Shown here: positions 35,601 through 43,540 of the stretch, one piece after another
Layout: each line of letters starts with the position of its first letter
Numbering within the stretch: the first letter of the stretch is position 1
Assembly (NCBI RefSeq): GCF_018860805.1
Contig: NZ_JAHKQR010000011.1
Span: 1-64,000 of the forward strand
Direction of reading: 5' to 3'
Length of the DNA: 64,000 nt
DNA from: Aestuariibacter sp. A3R04
GTDB taxonomy: Bacteria; Pseudomonadota; Gammaproteobacteria; Enterobacterales; Alteromonadaceae
Notes under the pieces: model-generated
The model's database searches: none
What the model saw: only the letters and a program-made list of their open reading frames with translations
What the model was told of the DNA's origin: nothing
Program-made: the position numbers and the translations under genes

Positions 35601-36581
35601 TTTGAACGATTAGGTCAATCCGATTCTGAACCAGGTTTTGGTTTGGGTTTATCGCTGGTACGAGATATATGTAGCCAAAATGGTTGGAAGATAACCTGCT
35701 CAAGTAAAACAGGTTCAGTCGCTTTTAGTTTAACCATTAATGATTTTTACACAGAAAGCAACCAAGAGTCTCCAGCTCAAAGGCAAATAATAGAGCTTGG
35801 TTCTGGTAAGGCAGCATCTAGCAATAAAGAACAACAATCACTGCTGATTGTAGAAGACAATGATGAATTACGAGGTTTCCTGGTTGATTTATTATCAAGC
35901 GATTATAAAACATTCAATGCAGCCAATGGTTCAAAAGGGTTAAAGCTCGCCATTGAACACATTCCAGATTTGATAATCTCAGATGTCATGATGCCACAAA
36001 TAGATGGTTTCTCGTTAGTGAAAGCCCTTGCTGATCATGATAATACCAGTCATATTCCTGCCATTTTATTAACAGCTAAAGCGGATGAAGAAAGCGAATT
36101 AAAAGGGCTGGAATTGGGGGCGGTGGACTACATAGCAAAACCTTTTGATGCTCGGCAATTACTCCTAAAAGTTAAAAACACACTGGAGCGACAAAAGCTA
36201 AGGTTTAAAACTCAGCAAAATACAGATGACCCCATTGAAAGCATTATTAGCGAACGCGATCAAAAATTCATTGAGCGTTTAAATCAGCTAGTCGAGAAGA
36301 ACTATGCGGAAAGTGAATTTTGCGTCGAAAAACTAGTTGATTCAATTGCCATGAGTGAAAGGCAGTTACAACGAAAGCTTAGGGCACTATTCAACCAAAC
36401 GCCAGCCGAGTACATTCGAAATTACCGTTTGCTAAAAGCAAAAGGACTATTAATTGAAGGTAAATCTATTTCACTGACTTCTGATTTAGTTGGCTTTAAT
36501 TCTTCCAGTTATTTCAGTCGAAGTTTTAAAACGGCTTTCGGGCAGTCGCCAAAAGAGTTTATAACTCAGTCACTTAAGTGA
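32655..36581 (+). CDS. Hybrid two-component system: propeller sensor, kinase, receiver and AraC output
   Basis: A 1308-residue one-protein signalling chain. A signal peptide (to about residue 22) leads to two seven-bladed periplasmic propellers built of Reg_prop repeats (YMWFGTEDGLNRFDG, WIATNNGLSQ, LWIGTMDGVNRYD), a Y_Y_Y domain near 680-760, one membrane helix (ALTLYFLLLIFTGYGYY), kinase with H824 in NISHELRTPI and ATP motifs DRFERLGQ/GFGLGLSLV, receiver with D1110 in IISDVMMPQIDG, and an AraC domain ending QSPKEFI. Such proteins sense oligosaccharides in Bacteroidetes and some Alteromonadales. ATG 32655 is taken over TTG 32649. AT-rich surroundings suggest acquisition. Confidence 0.92.
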   Translation: MALLWTVLLFIFIYSASSAAQLLPNPNYTSYNIEDGLSNSMVYTIAQDGDGYMWFGTEDGLNRFDGKNFKVYRFDPTDANSLVGNSINQVYLAPDNSLWIATHNGISQYHKASDSFTSYDISSGLSHNNIQAVLKVGNELWLGTDNGLNVVNITTREVSVFPVSGNGNGTNHKSIRSLAIQGNYIWIATWGGGLNRYDLTLKRFDYFRHDLNDDRSLSGDTVYTVFNTTENEIWIGSVLGGLSRFKADCECFERLNLNPDYQQLTVPNLAEGADSLWIATNNGLSQFSFETQTFSNYPMLKPYELGNITRDVRSVFISLDGTIWLGSFQGGVIAIPANGFAIQTYQYSEQAQNSLKSDDINSLMLNNGYLWTGAVGGLYRYPISDDGRLGKAELVLDTFTLKIEPSIDGSFWLATNNGLYHLDAALNTISHNDHSKLIPDIAGEGAVLDVVETTQGQIFVANWRGGLTTLVDEYQGDFKQVGVSGNARGIKANSNIYALAEDQSNQLWIGTMDGVNRYDIESDEIHHYTLQLSDNQPQITVYYLYVDGAELYLGTSNGVYQYQPSSDTFKHYPLPLKSHYIQAITKESQNIFWLSTFNGLYRWNKSTNQLKAFFKRDGLQSSEFNTKGVATGVDGSLYFSGIDGVSKIIPERLMQGDSAASLRWISPDSKALVSAPLSLEFMASTDTIALEYFVDDFFQPEQRRFRYRLNEGKWINNGNASSIQLSGLAKGLYRIELQYSHDGTEWNNAQSDVNILVSPPYYQSDIALTLYFLLLIFTGYGYYRYRTSFLLRQKAQLQKTVDEKTAELASTLDQKNQLFANISHELRTPITLINAPIEQLAQQPNLTEQQKKLIHLAKNNGKRLFGLVERILHLSKVEQKEKQVKPINIDDLLIRYVIAFEPLMQQKKIKLQQHLNSNVIIEADKEDLVSILENLLSNALKYTSAEGWVKLDSMLVDGKYQLIVENQHSGLANEQTNKIFDRFERLGQSDSEPGFGLGLSLVRDICSQNGWKITCSSKTGSVAFSLTINDFYTESNQESPAQRQIIELGSGKAASSNKEQQSLLIVEDNDELRGFLVDLLSSDYKTFNAANGSKGLKLAIEHIPDLIISDVMMPQIDGFSLVKALADHDNTSHIPAILLTAKADEESELKGLELGAVDYIAKPFDARQLLLKVKNTLERQKLRFKTQQNTDDPIESIISERDQKFIERLNQLVEKNYAESEFCVEKLVDSIAMSERQLQRKLRALFNQTPAEYIRNYRLLKAKGLLIEGKSISLTSDLVGFNSSSYFSRSFKTAFGQSPKEFITQSLK

Positions 36582-36735
36582 AATTCATAGCTGAAATTGC
36601 AAAAATGTCGGCTATGTACACCTATCTGTCGGATTCGTTCACCTCCAATTGACTGAATTTACTTACCTTTATTGTTGTTTTCTTTTCACTTGAGTGAAAG
36701 GAAGCTTAATTGAAAATACAATCAAAGGAAATGTA

Positions 36736-36903
36736 ATGAGTTTAGGTTATTGCCCCGAATGTAATGCTGAAATTTCTTCCAGAGCAACACGATGCCCTAA
36801 GTGTGGTTATGCAGGAGAATCAAGTATTTTATCCAGATTCTTTATTGTTGCCGCTTTTTGTCTTGGTGCATACGGAATAGTTAATTGGTTAATGTTGCTT
36901 TAA
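36736..36903 (+). CDS. Small zinc-ribbon membrane protein
   Basis: A 55-residue protein: an N-terminal zinc ribbon with two CxxC knuckles (CPECNAEISSRATRCPKCGY) and one membrane helix (FFIVAAFCLGAYGIVNWLML). ATG 36736 has AAAGGA 7 bases upstream. The next gene begins 12 bases downstream, so the two form an operon. No known function; zinc-ribbon/TM proteins of this type often attach other partners to the membrane. Confidence 0.7.
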   Translation: MSLGYCPECNAEISSRATRCPKCGYAGESSILSRFFIVAAFCLGAYGIVNWLMLL

Positions 36904-36915
36904 AAGGAGTAAAAA

Positions 36916-38751
36916 ATGTCAAAGACATTAAAAATTGTGTTAGGTGTAATATTTACTTTTACTGCAATCATTTACTTAGTAAACATTGGGGCTAAATCTT
37001 TTGAAGATGCAAATTCAATAGGTAGATTAATCAGCCACCTAGTTATTGGTGTTTTAGTTGGTGGCTTGATTGTATTGGGCTTACTACAAGCAGAGTCACA
37101 ACAGCATATAGCAGCTAACAGGTGGGTGACTTTAAAACTTAATGATCATTTTAATGCGATATTTATTACAGGTATCGTTTCAATACTGGCTGTAGTCATT
37201 TCAAAGTCAGCGCATGAAGTAACAAAGTCCTCTTGGTATTTAGCAAACGAAATATCAAACAGTGGAGTAGCAATATGTGATGAATATGAATCATCGGCTC
37301 AAGTCGAAAAATCGAATGATAAATTAATAAAGTCTGCCAGAACGCATTTTTCTGGCACAGAGATATTTTTAATGGCTTGTAATGCTGCTGTTGGTGAAAA
37401 TAAAGAGTCTGAACCGTACATTCTAAAAATTGCGTTAACATTTGTGGAGCAAAACAACCCTATTGGAGCAAGCACGTCACTTATGTTGTTGAAAGATAGT
37501 GATAGCCAGAGGCAGGTGATTAAAAAGCTCGCACAATATGGCTATTTTGACACGGCGGCTGAAGCAGCTATTAATTTAGATAAAAAGGAATTTGTGTTTC
37601 TTGTGTCTGAGTACGAAGTGAAGCAACAAAATTCTTATTCATCATTAACAAGGTATCTAGTTAATTCCGCTGACATTTCATCATTGGATAAGTTAAAAAT
37701 TTATATAGAATTTTTTGAGATATTAGGGAAATACGATCTTATTGCCGATACTTTCAAAGCTATCATCGAAGAAAGCTCTTATGCCAATGAAATTTTGTCT
37801 TACGCTAGTTTAGAGCTTGGAAAGCTATATTATTATTCTCCGCATATAAAAAATGAAATTGATAATGCACAGAAGTTTTTCAAAATAGCAGCGGAATATG
37901 GAAGTGATGAAGCGAAATATTATTTAGCTAGAATATACTTGTATGAGAGAAATGATAATTCTGAAGCATTAAAACTTGTCAATGAGCTTCATAGCTCAGG
38001 CAATGCATCGGGCACGTATTTACTTGGCAGAATGACAACCAACGGATGGGGAGTTACGAAGAATGAAGCCAACGGTGTAGCACTCATTAAATTAGCTGTT
38101 CAACAAGGATTCACACCTGCATTTGCACAACTAGGCTGGCACTATATGAATGGTGTAGGAGTTGGCCAAGATTACGAAGCAGCAAGGGGATTGTTGGAAA
38201 AAGCAGCTAATACTAATGGTTTAGAAACTAGGTACGCTCAGTTTAATTTAGGTTGGATGTATTACAATGGCATGGGCTTAACTAAGGACTACCAAAAAGC
38301 GGCTTCTTGGTTTAAGCGTTCTGAAGGCCGCGGCTTCAAGGATGCTTCTGCAATGCTAGGAAAAATATATGAGGAAGGCGGTTTGGGAGTTGATAAAGAT
38401 ATTGAGTTAGCTTTGAATTATTACCGTGAATCAGATAAAAGATGGGATGATGTAAGACGACTATCAACCCTTGTCGAGAAAGAAAAAATTAAAAATGGAA
38501 AAGGTTATGTAGAACAAGGTGCATTTTTCTGTCCAGATACCCAATCAGCACTGAGAGCAAAGGCATTGGACAATGCTTCCGATTATAACCCTTACGCAAG
38601 AACGAAAATCGGTGACTATTGTATTTTTAATACAAGAGGAAAGTTCTACTTAAAAAAAGTAACTGCTGTAAATTCAGATTTTGTTTATTTCCAAGACTTA
38701 GGGCGTCAATTAGTTGCATTAAGAAGAAGTGTAAAACTTGATGAAAGCTAA
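36916..38751 (+). CDS. Membrane protein with Sel1-like repeats
   Basis: A 611-residue protein with two or three membrane helices in the first 100 residues (KIVLGVIFTFTAIIYLVNIG, LISHLVIGVLVGGLIVLGLL, FITGIVSILAVVIS), a helical middle region, and Sel1/TPR-like repeats from about 305 to 515 (YLLGRMTTNGWGVTKNEANG, LGWHYMNGVGVGQDYEAAR, LGWMYYNGMGLTKDYQKAA, LGKIYEEGGLGVDKDIELA). Sel1 repeats mediate protein contacts. AGGAG is 5 bases before the ATG. It is paired with a zinc-ribbon membrane protein in an AT-rich, probably acquired segment. I do not recognise a more exact function. Confidence 0.78.
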   Translation: MSKTLKIVLGVIFTFTAIIYLVNIGAKSFEDANSIGRLISHLVIGVLVGGLIVLGLLQAESQQHIAANRWVTLKLNDHFNAIFITGIVSILAVVISKSAHEVTKSSWYLANEISNSGVAICDEYESSAQVEKSNDKLIKSARTHFSGTEIFLMACNAAVGENKESEPYILKIALTFVEQNNPIGASTSLMLLKDSDSQRQVIKKLAQYGYFDTAAEAAINLDKKEFVFLVSEYEVKQQNSYSSLTRYLVNSADISSLDKLKIYIEFFEILGKYDLIADTFKAIIEESSYANEILSYASLELGKLYYYSPHIKNEIDNAQKFFKIAAEYGSDEAKYYLARIYLYERNDNSEALKLVNELHSSGNASGTYLLGRMTTNGWGVTKNEANGVALIKLAVQQGFTPAFAQLGWHYMNGVGVGQDYEAARGLLEKAANTNGLETRYAQFNLGWMYYNGMGLTKDYQKAASWFKRSEGRGFKDASAMLGKIYEEGGLGVDKDIELALNYYRESDKRWDDVRRLSTLVEKEKIKNGKGYVEQGAFFCPDTQSALRAKALDNASDYNPYARTKIGDYCIFNTRGKFYLKKVTAVNSDFVYFQDLGRQLVALRRSVKLDES

Positions 38752-38766
38752 TCTTATCTTCAAGGT

Positions 38767-38880
38767 CTTAATTTTCATTTTACCGAACAAATTAAACAAG
38801 CCGCAAAGATGTTCAGTATCGATGTGCTTGACCATGTTGTTATTGGATATGCGCGTTTTGATAGGGCTGTCAGAGATTAA
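38767..38880 (+). pseudogene. C-terminal remnant of a RadC-type JAB-domain protein
   Basis: Thirty-seven codons read FTEQIKQAAKMFSIDVLDHV followed by VIGYARF, the end of RadC (JAB/MPN) proteins, where the usual form is LKEA-x-IELLDHIIIG. The metal-binding HxH and SxxD motifs are missing, as is everything upstream. RadC relatives are common cargo of genomic islands and plasmids, so this is probably an island scar. The larger frame through the same bases (38738-38980) is a shadow. Confidence 0.6.
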
Positions 38881-39101
38881 GCCCTGTCAAAATCAGGGTT
38901 TCAACCAAATTCATAGTCACCAAAAAATTACACGAATTTCGTTATTGGAGGCGATCCCCAATCAAACGTGGCGACTTTAAAAAATGACATTTAGGGAAAA
39001 TAGAGATGGTTAGTTGACCTTGGTCGGGATTGGCGATTTATCTGGTAAAACAGAAAATAGTGAGAAGTTATTCACCATCCAGCCCACGTATTTAGTGGAG
39101 A

Positions 39102-39178
39102 TGGTGGCCCCACCCTGACTCGAACAGGGGACCTAACGATTATGAGTCGTGTGCTCTAACCAACTGAGCTATAGGGCC
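39102..39178 (-). tRNA. tRNA with CAU anticodon (Ile2 likely, elongator Met possible)
   Basis: A complete 77-base cloverleaf on the minus strand: acceptor stem GGCCCTA with TGGGGCC, D-arm AGCTCAGTTGGTTAGAGC, anticodon arm CGACT-CAT-AATCG, T-arm around GTTCGAGTC, and an encoded CCA end (39102-39104). CAU can be methionine or isoleucine-2. The C4-G69 and C5-G68 acceptor pairs and the CGACTCATAATCG arm match the tRNA-Ile2 read by TilS lysidine synthase better than E. coli elongator tRNA-Met. Its 3' end faces the AT-rich segment, the usual side for island integration. Confidence 0.9.
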
Positions 39179-39687
39179 ATATATTATGTTTTTAAAGTGT
39201 TACTGTGAAGTGCACAGAGTGAACCTGCGAAGTAACGCGCCGCATTATATGCATAGCTCCAGGGTTTGTCATTACCTATTTTATCTTTCACTTTTTAAAT
39301 GCATACAAAATAACCAGCGTTGGCTGTTAGGTGAAACGTGTCGAATGAATTTTAGCTAGGCAATTTATTCCAGATGTATCGCAGCGCAGAGCGTATGATG
39401 CTTTGTCTGTTAGTTTTCCCGCCGTTTTCTCGTTTACCCAAGGCTGTCTTATGACATTCGTCGTTGCGCAAACTTGCGCTCTTTCCTTGCTCGTACAGGC
39501 AAAAGTGAAGAGATCATCAGTTTGTTAAATCTAATTAAATGTAAATAATAAATTGTTAACAATGTTATTTTATTGTTGTATGATTTTGTGGTCGCACGTC
39601 TTACCCAGTGACAGAGTTGTATGTTGTCGGACTGATGAGTGTTGGCGTTGACACAGGAAATATTTATCACAAGAGGCACTTACGTTA
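39179..39687. other. Non-coding region between tRNA and the GH86 gene
   Basis: About 500 bases. The right part (39530-39600) is very AT-rich and should hold the promoter of the GH86-type gene. I see no credible gene on either strand; frames on the minus strand here have no family features. The candidate operator at 39552 is listed separately. Confidence 0.4.
39552..39563. promoter_or_regulatory. Palindrome upstream of the GH86-type gene
   Basis: ATTGTTAACAAT is a perfect 12-base palindrome, and its right arm AACAAT recurs inverted as ATTGTT 9 bases further on (39573-39578). It lies 125 bases before the agarase-like gene in AT-rich DNA and could be a repressor site. Unassigned. Confidence 0.35.
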
Positions 39688-42600
39688 ATGAAAGCACTTT
39701 CCAACATGCTATTGGGGGCGAGTATAGTACTTAACCCAATTTCTGTCTTAGCTAAGACTGAGGCTGTAGTGAATTTAAATGTGACCCATTCTGTTAATGG
39801 TAAAACAACGTTCGACCGCAAAAAATACATTACTATTCACTCTACGCTAAATGAGAGTGATTGGGAGGGAGAGCAAGACAAATTAAAGTACATGATGGAA
39901 GATCTGGATGTGTATTTCGGGCGGGACAACGGCAGTCCGGCCTGGAATTTCAATCAGGCCCGTCAGGATGCGGGTAACATCGGTTACGCCGACCCTGCCC
40001 ATATCAAAGCGCAGGGCAAATACGCCCGAGAAACCGGATATGGTAAAAATAAAGCGCATGTTCATCAGTACGATGGTCGGGGCGACATTATGGTGGGTGG
40101 ACAACCACGGCCACATTGGTTTGGTGCGGTAAACCCGTGTTGTGGGGATCCGGTATGGCAGGCTGATGGCGCAGAGGCTGTAGGAGATTTTCTCGGCCAA
40201 TACATCAATGAGTTTTATCGCAGTGAAGGCGAAGCGGTGACCAATGGGCACTTGCGGCCCACTTACTTTGAAGTTTTAAACGAACCTCTTTACCAACTTA
40301 CCGATGCGCCCCATGAGATGGGTTTAGAGCATCCGATCCCACCAATCGATATCTTTAATTTTCACAAAGATGTCGCAGTGGCGTTCAGACAACATAATCA
40401 AGATGTGAAAATAGGTGGTTTCACAGTCGCATTCCCCATTTTTGAAGAGCGAAATTTTGCGCGGTGGAACGAACGCATGAAGCTGTTCATTGATACTGCG
40501 GGACCAGAAATGGATTTCTTCTCTACCCATTTTTATGATCTTGAGGACGCCAATCGGTTTAAAGGCAGTCGTATAGAAGCCACACTAGACATGATAGATC
40601 ACTATTCTCTGCTTAGATTGGGTGAAACTAAAGAGCATGTTATTTCCGAATACGGTGGCCGCAATCGTCCAATTGAGAAGCAACCTTGGACCCCGTATCG
40701 CGATTGGTATTTTTTAAAAACAGCCAGCCCAATGATGATGCAGTTTATGGATCGCCCAGATTCTATTGGAAAAGCGATTCCTTTTGTTACCACTAAAGCC
40801 TTGTGGGGAACACGAGACGGGATCCCATACAACTGGCGTCTGCTCCGTCAAGCCCACGAAGGTGCTGGCGAAGAGGGTGACCATTGGGTTTTTACGGAAA
40901 TGGTAAAGTTTTATGAGTTGTGGTCTGAGGTAAAAGGTACGCGGGTAGATTCTTACACTACAAACCCCGACATATTGATCGACAGCTATGTAGACAAGGA
41001 TAAAGCTTATGTCATTTTCAGTAATTTAACTGATTCGTCTGAAACACTGTTGCTGCATCAGTATGGCGCACAAGGTGCCAACATTCAGGCAGTGAACATT
41101 AAACACCTCTATCTAAAAGGCGATAAGCCTATCTTGGATGAGATCAATGCACCTGCAGATACGTCTACTTTTGAATTGGCTCCAGAGGCTACCCTTATTG
41201 TTGAGTACACCTACAGCGCTGATATCCCTCAAACAGCGAATTCATTTGAGAAGAAGTACTTTGCCACTGAATACCTCAAAGAAATAGCGGCCGAGACCGC
41301 CATTAATTTCGAAATTAGAGATGTTCTGGTTCCACAAATGGGGGAAGTAATATTGCGTCTTGCCGTGGGACGTGATCACGGCACGTCCCTGGCTCCTGAA
41401 GTGACATTTAACGGTGAATTACTGCAAGGAACGGCGACCTTCGCCGGTGATGCACAACGGGAACGTCCGCGTTTCTTTGGTCTGTTGGAAATCCCTGTAT
41501 CTTTGGAGCTGGTAAAACCAGTAAACCAAGTAAGTATCACATTCCCGGATACAGGCGGACATGTGGCCAGCGTAAACATGAAAGTGTTTAGTTTCGATAG
41601 TGATATTCGCCCCGATGGCGGCGCAGTAAACGGTATGTATATCACGCCGGATACAGGCGTGGTTGGCGTGGGGGATACTCTGCAAGTTAATGCGTCAGTG
41701 ACGCCATTTTTTGCCAGTAATCAAGGGTTTAGTTTGGCTTCTAGTGATGACACTATTGCCTCTGTTAGCCAGGAAGGTGTGGTTCGAGGGTTAAAACCCG
41801 GCAACGTCACCATCACGGCCACCTCAGACGATGGGGGATTTGTCGCGACGTCGGTGATTACCGTTGAAACGCCTGTTTCTGCGTCTCTTCGTTTTGATGA
41901 TAGTTCCACATATGTAAATACAACGTACAGTAACAACGGTGTGATGCAGGTAACCACTCACTATGAGGCGGGCACCGGATTTGAGGTAACCAGTGATCTG
42001 GGCGGGGTAAACTATTTGCTGCGTCATATGAATAAAAACTGGGGGGTGATCAGCGATATTAAGGTCACAGATAGCAGTGCTGTTGGCAAACAGCGTGGCA
42101 CGTCGACAGTGAGTATTCCTCTGTCCGGACTTACGCCCTCAGACGAGCTAACCGATGGCGAATTTTACTTCTTGTTTGTGCGTATTCACTCTTCGTCAGG
42201 TAGTACGCAAAGCGTGAATGTGTTCCCGATTCATATTGAGCAGGGTGATAACACACCTACGTTTACAATCGATGACGTCAATAAATATCGCACTACGGAA
42301 TATGAAGTGGGTGGCACAATGGAGGTAACCACACATTTCGACATGGGCACAGGTAATTCAGTGGATAAAAAATTCAATGGCGTGCGATATCTGTTGCGTC
42401 ACATGCGAAAAGATTGGGCCGTAGTTAAAGACATCATGGTAGAAGATAGTAGTGTTATTGGCACTCAGTCTGGCACGTCTACTGTATCCATTCCGCTAAC
42501 GGATGCTGTGGCTTCTGCAGCTTTACCAGATGGTGATTTTTACTTCTTGTATATTCTCATTCAATCGTCAGATGGGAGCGAATACAACATTCCCGTTACA

Positions 42601-42813
42601 GGTATTACCCTCGTCTCGCCCAAGGCAGTTGCTGGAGATTGGGACGGCGATACTGACGTGGATTATGACGATGTCCGCGGTTTGATGATGGCAATCCAAG
42701 CGCGTCAGGACGTTGAGATAGTATTTGACCTAAACCGGGATGGCGTAGTGAATATCCTGGATGCCAGAGCCATGATGGCGGTGTGCACACGTGCGCAATG
42801 TGCCATCGAATAG
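39688..42813 (+). CDS. Secreted GH86-like beta-agarase/porphyranase with Big_2 domain, twin repeats and C-terminal dockerin
   Basis: A 1041-residue exported enzyme. The signal peptide ends near VLAKT (about 22). The clan GH-A barrel (to about 500) has acid/base E199 in YFEVLNEPLYQL and nucleophile E321 in HVISEYGG; its overall pattern fits GH86 agarases and porphyranases. Beta-sandwich modules follow, then a Big_2 domain from about 648, two homologous modules of about 115 residues (from 731 and 857; shared (V/Y)RYLLRHM-like core), and a type I dockerin from about 981 with two complete calcium loops (DWDGDTDVDYDD and DLNRDGVVNILD). The next gene encodes a cohesin-like anchor, 24 bases away. 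Confidence 0.85.
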   Translation: MKALSNMLLGASIVLNPISVLAKTEAVVNLNVTHSVNGKTTFDRKKYITIHSTLNESDWEGEQDKLKYMMEDLDVYFGRDNGSPAWNFNQARQDAGNIGYADPAHIKAQGKYARETGYGKNKAHVHQYDGRGDIMVGGQPRPHWFGAVNPCCGDPVWQADGAEAVGDFLGQYINEFYRSEGEAVTNGHLRPTYFEVLNEPLYQLTDAPHEMGLEHPIPPIDIFNFHKDVAVAFRQHNQDVKIGGFTVAFPIFEERNFARWNERMKLFIDTAGPEMDFFSTHFYDLEDANRFKGSRIEATLDMIDHYSLLRLGETKEHVISEYGGRNRPIEKQPWTPYRDWYFLKTASPMMMQFMDRPDSIGKAIPFVTTKALWGTRDGIPYNWRLLRQAHEGAGEEGDHWVFTEMVKFYELWSEVKGTRVDSYTTNPDILIDSYVDKDKAYVIFSNLTDSSETLLLHQYGAQGANIQAVNIKHLYLKGDKPILDEINAPADTSTFELAPEATLIVEYTYSADIPQTANSFEKKYFATEYLKEIAAETAINFEIRDVLVPQMGEVILRLAVGRDHGTSLAPEVTFNGELLQGTATFAGDAQRERPRFFGLLEIPVSLELVKPVNQVSITFPDTGGHVASVNMKVFSFDSDIRPDGGAVNGMYITPDTGVVGVGDTLQVNASVTPFFASNQGFSLASSDDTIASVSQEGVVRGLKPGNVTITATSDDGGFVATSVITVETPVSASLRFDDSSTYVNTTYSNNGVMQVTTHYEAGTGFEVTSDLGGVNYLLRHMNKNWGVISDIKVTDSSAVGKQRGTSTVSIPLSGLTPSDELTDGEFYFLFVRIHSSSGSTQSVNVFPIHIEQGDNTPTFTIDDVNKYRTTEYEVGGTMEVTTHFDMGTGNSVDKKFNGVRYLLRHMRKDWAVVKDIMVEDSSVIGTQSGTSTVSIPLTDAVASAALPDGDFYFLYILIQSSDGSEYNIPVTGITLVSPKAVAGDWDGDTDVDYDDVRGLMMAIQARQDVEIVFDLNRDGVVNILDARAMMAVCTRAQCAIE

Positions 42814-42837
42814 AACATATAAAAGAGGAAAGCTAAC

Positions 42838-43368
42838 ATGAAATGGTTAATAGCACTTTGCATTTTGTCCGTTGGATTACCGGCATACGCAGGCATTATC
42901 AGCGTCGAATTAAGTGATTCGCAGCTTTCGGTGGGTGAATCTGTGGATGTATCCATACAGGGTACGGGGTTTAGCGCATTTGATAGTCTCAACGTGGAAC
43001 TTGAGTTTGATACTGACATGTTCGACTTTAATGTTGCGTCTGTTGGCGGTGATCTTATGGATGCGTCACCGTTTATCCTCGATGTATCACCTCAACCCTA
43101 CGGTATTGCGCTATCTTTCCTCGATTTTACGCCCTATACCGGTGGTAATTTTACCGTTGCAACGTTTTCATTAACAGCGCTAGTGACTGGGGAAACGGCG
43201 TTTAAACTAGTAAATGCGCTTGCTGGTGATTTCTTCACAGGGCCTTTAGCGGTTGAGATTTCTCCGCCCGCTGTAACGGCCAGAGTGACAGAAGTGCCAG
43301 GGCCTGCCACGTTTGGCTTGCTGAGTGTTATTCTCGTGGTGATGTTGGGCATGCGCAAAATCAAATAA
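42838..43368 (+). CDS. Cohesin-like protein with PEP-CTERM-type C-terminal anchor
   Basis: A 176-residue secreted protein: signal peptide ending LPAYA (19), one cohesin-type beta-sandwich (ISVELSDSQLSVGESVDVSI, NVELEFDTDMFDF, FTVATFSLTALVTGETAF), and a C-terminal sorting signal EVPGPATF, hydrophobic helix, then RKIK (153-176). The signal has the PEP-CTERM layout with PGP in place of PEP, so an exosortase may process it. AGAGGA 8 bases before the ATG; 24 bases after the dockerin enzyme gene. I infer that it holds the upstream enzyme at the cell surface through cohesin-dockerin binding. Confidence 0.78.
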   Translation: MKWLIALCILSVGLPAYAGIISVELSDSQLSVGESVDVSIQGTGFSAFDSLNVELEFDTDMFDFNVASVGGDLMDASPFILDVSPQPYGIALSFLDFTPYTGGNFTVATFSLTALVTGETAFKLVNALAGDFFTGPLAVEISPPAVTARVTEVPGPATFGLLSVILVVMLGMRKIK

Positions 43369-43403
43369 TGTCAGGTGGTCGTTAACGACTTTTTAGTCTG
43401 GGC

Positions 43404-43438
43404 AAAAAAGGCGCTGGGGTTCACCTTCGCGCCTTTTT
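43404..43438 (+). terminator. Intrinsic terminator after the cohesin gene
   Basis: AAAAAAGGCGC (43404-43414) pairs with GCGCCTTTTT (43429-43438) over a 14-base loop. Closes the enzyme/anchor operon. Confidence 0.85.
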
Positions 43439-43540
43439 ATTTATATCACTTCAGCTATGACATGCCTGTTCATGAGGCTCTCGCTAATCCAAATCACAGT
43501 ACCAACGTATTAGACTCAAAGAGCTAATTGAATCTGCATT

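Noticed and set aside
38738..38980. 80-residue plus-strand frame after the Sel1 gene
   Set aside because: No protein character; the RadC tail is legible in a different frame through the same bases.
39102..39178. Attachment-site repeat of the tRNA 3' end elsewhere in the window
   Set aside because: I looked for the tRNA end sequence to the left and did not see a second copy; no att site is claimed.
40324..41685. Several minus-strand frames of 68-89 residues within the GH86-type gene
   Set aside because: Shadows of a clearly coding frame without own start signals or motifs.
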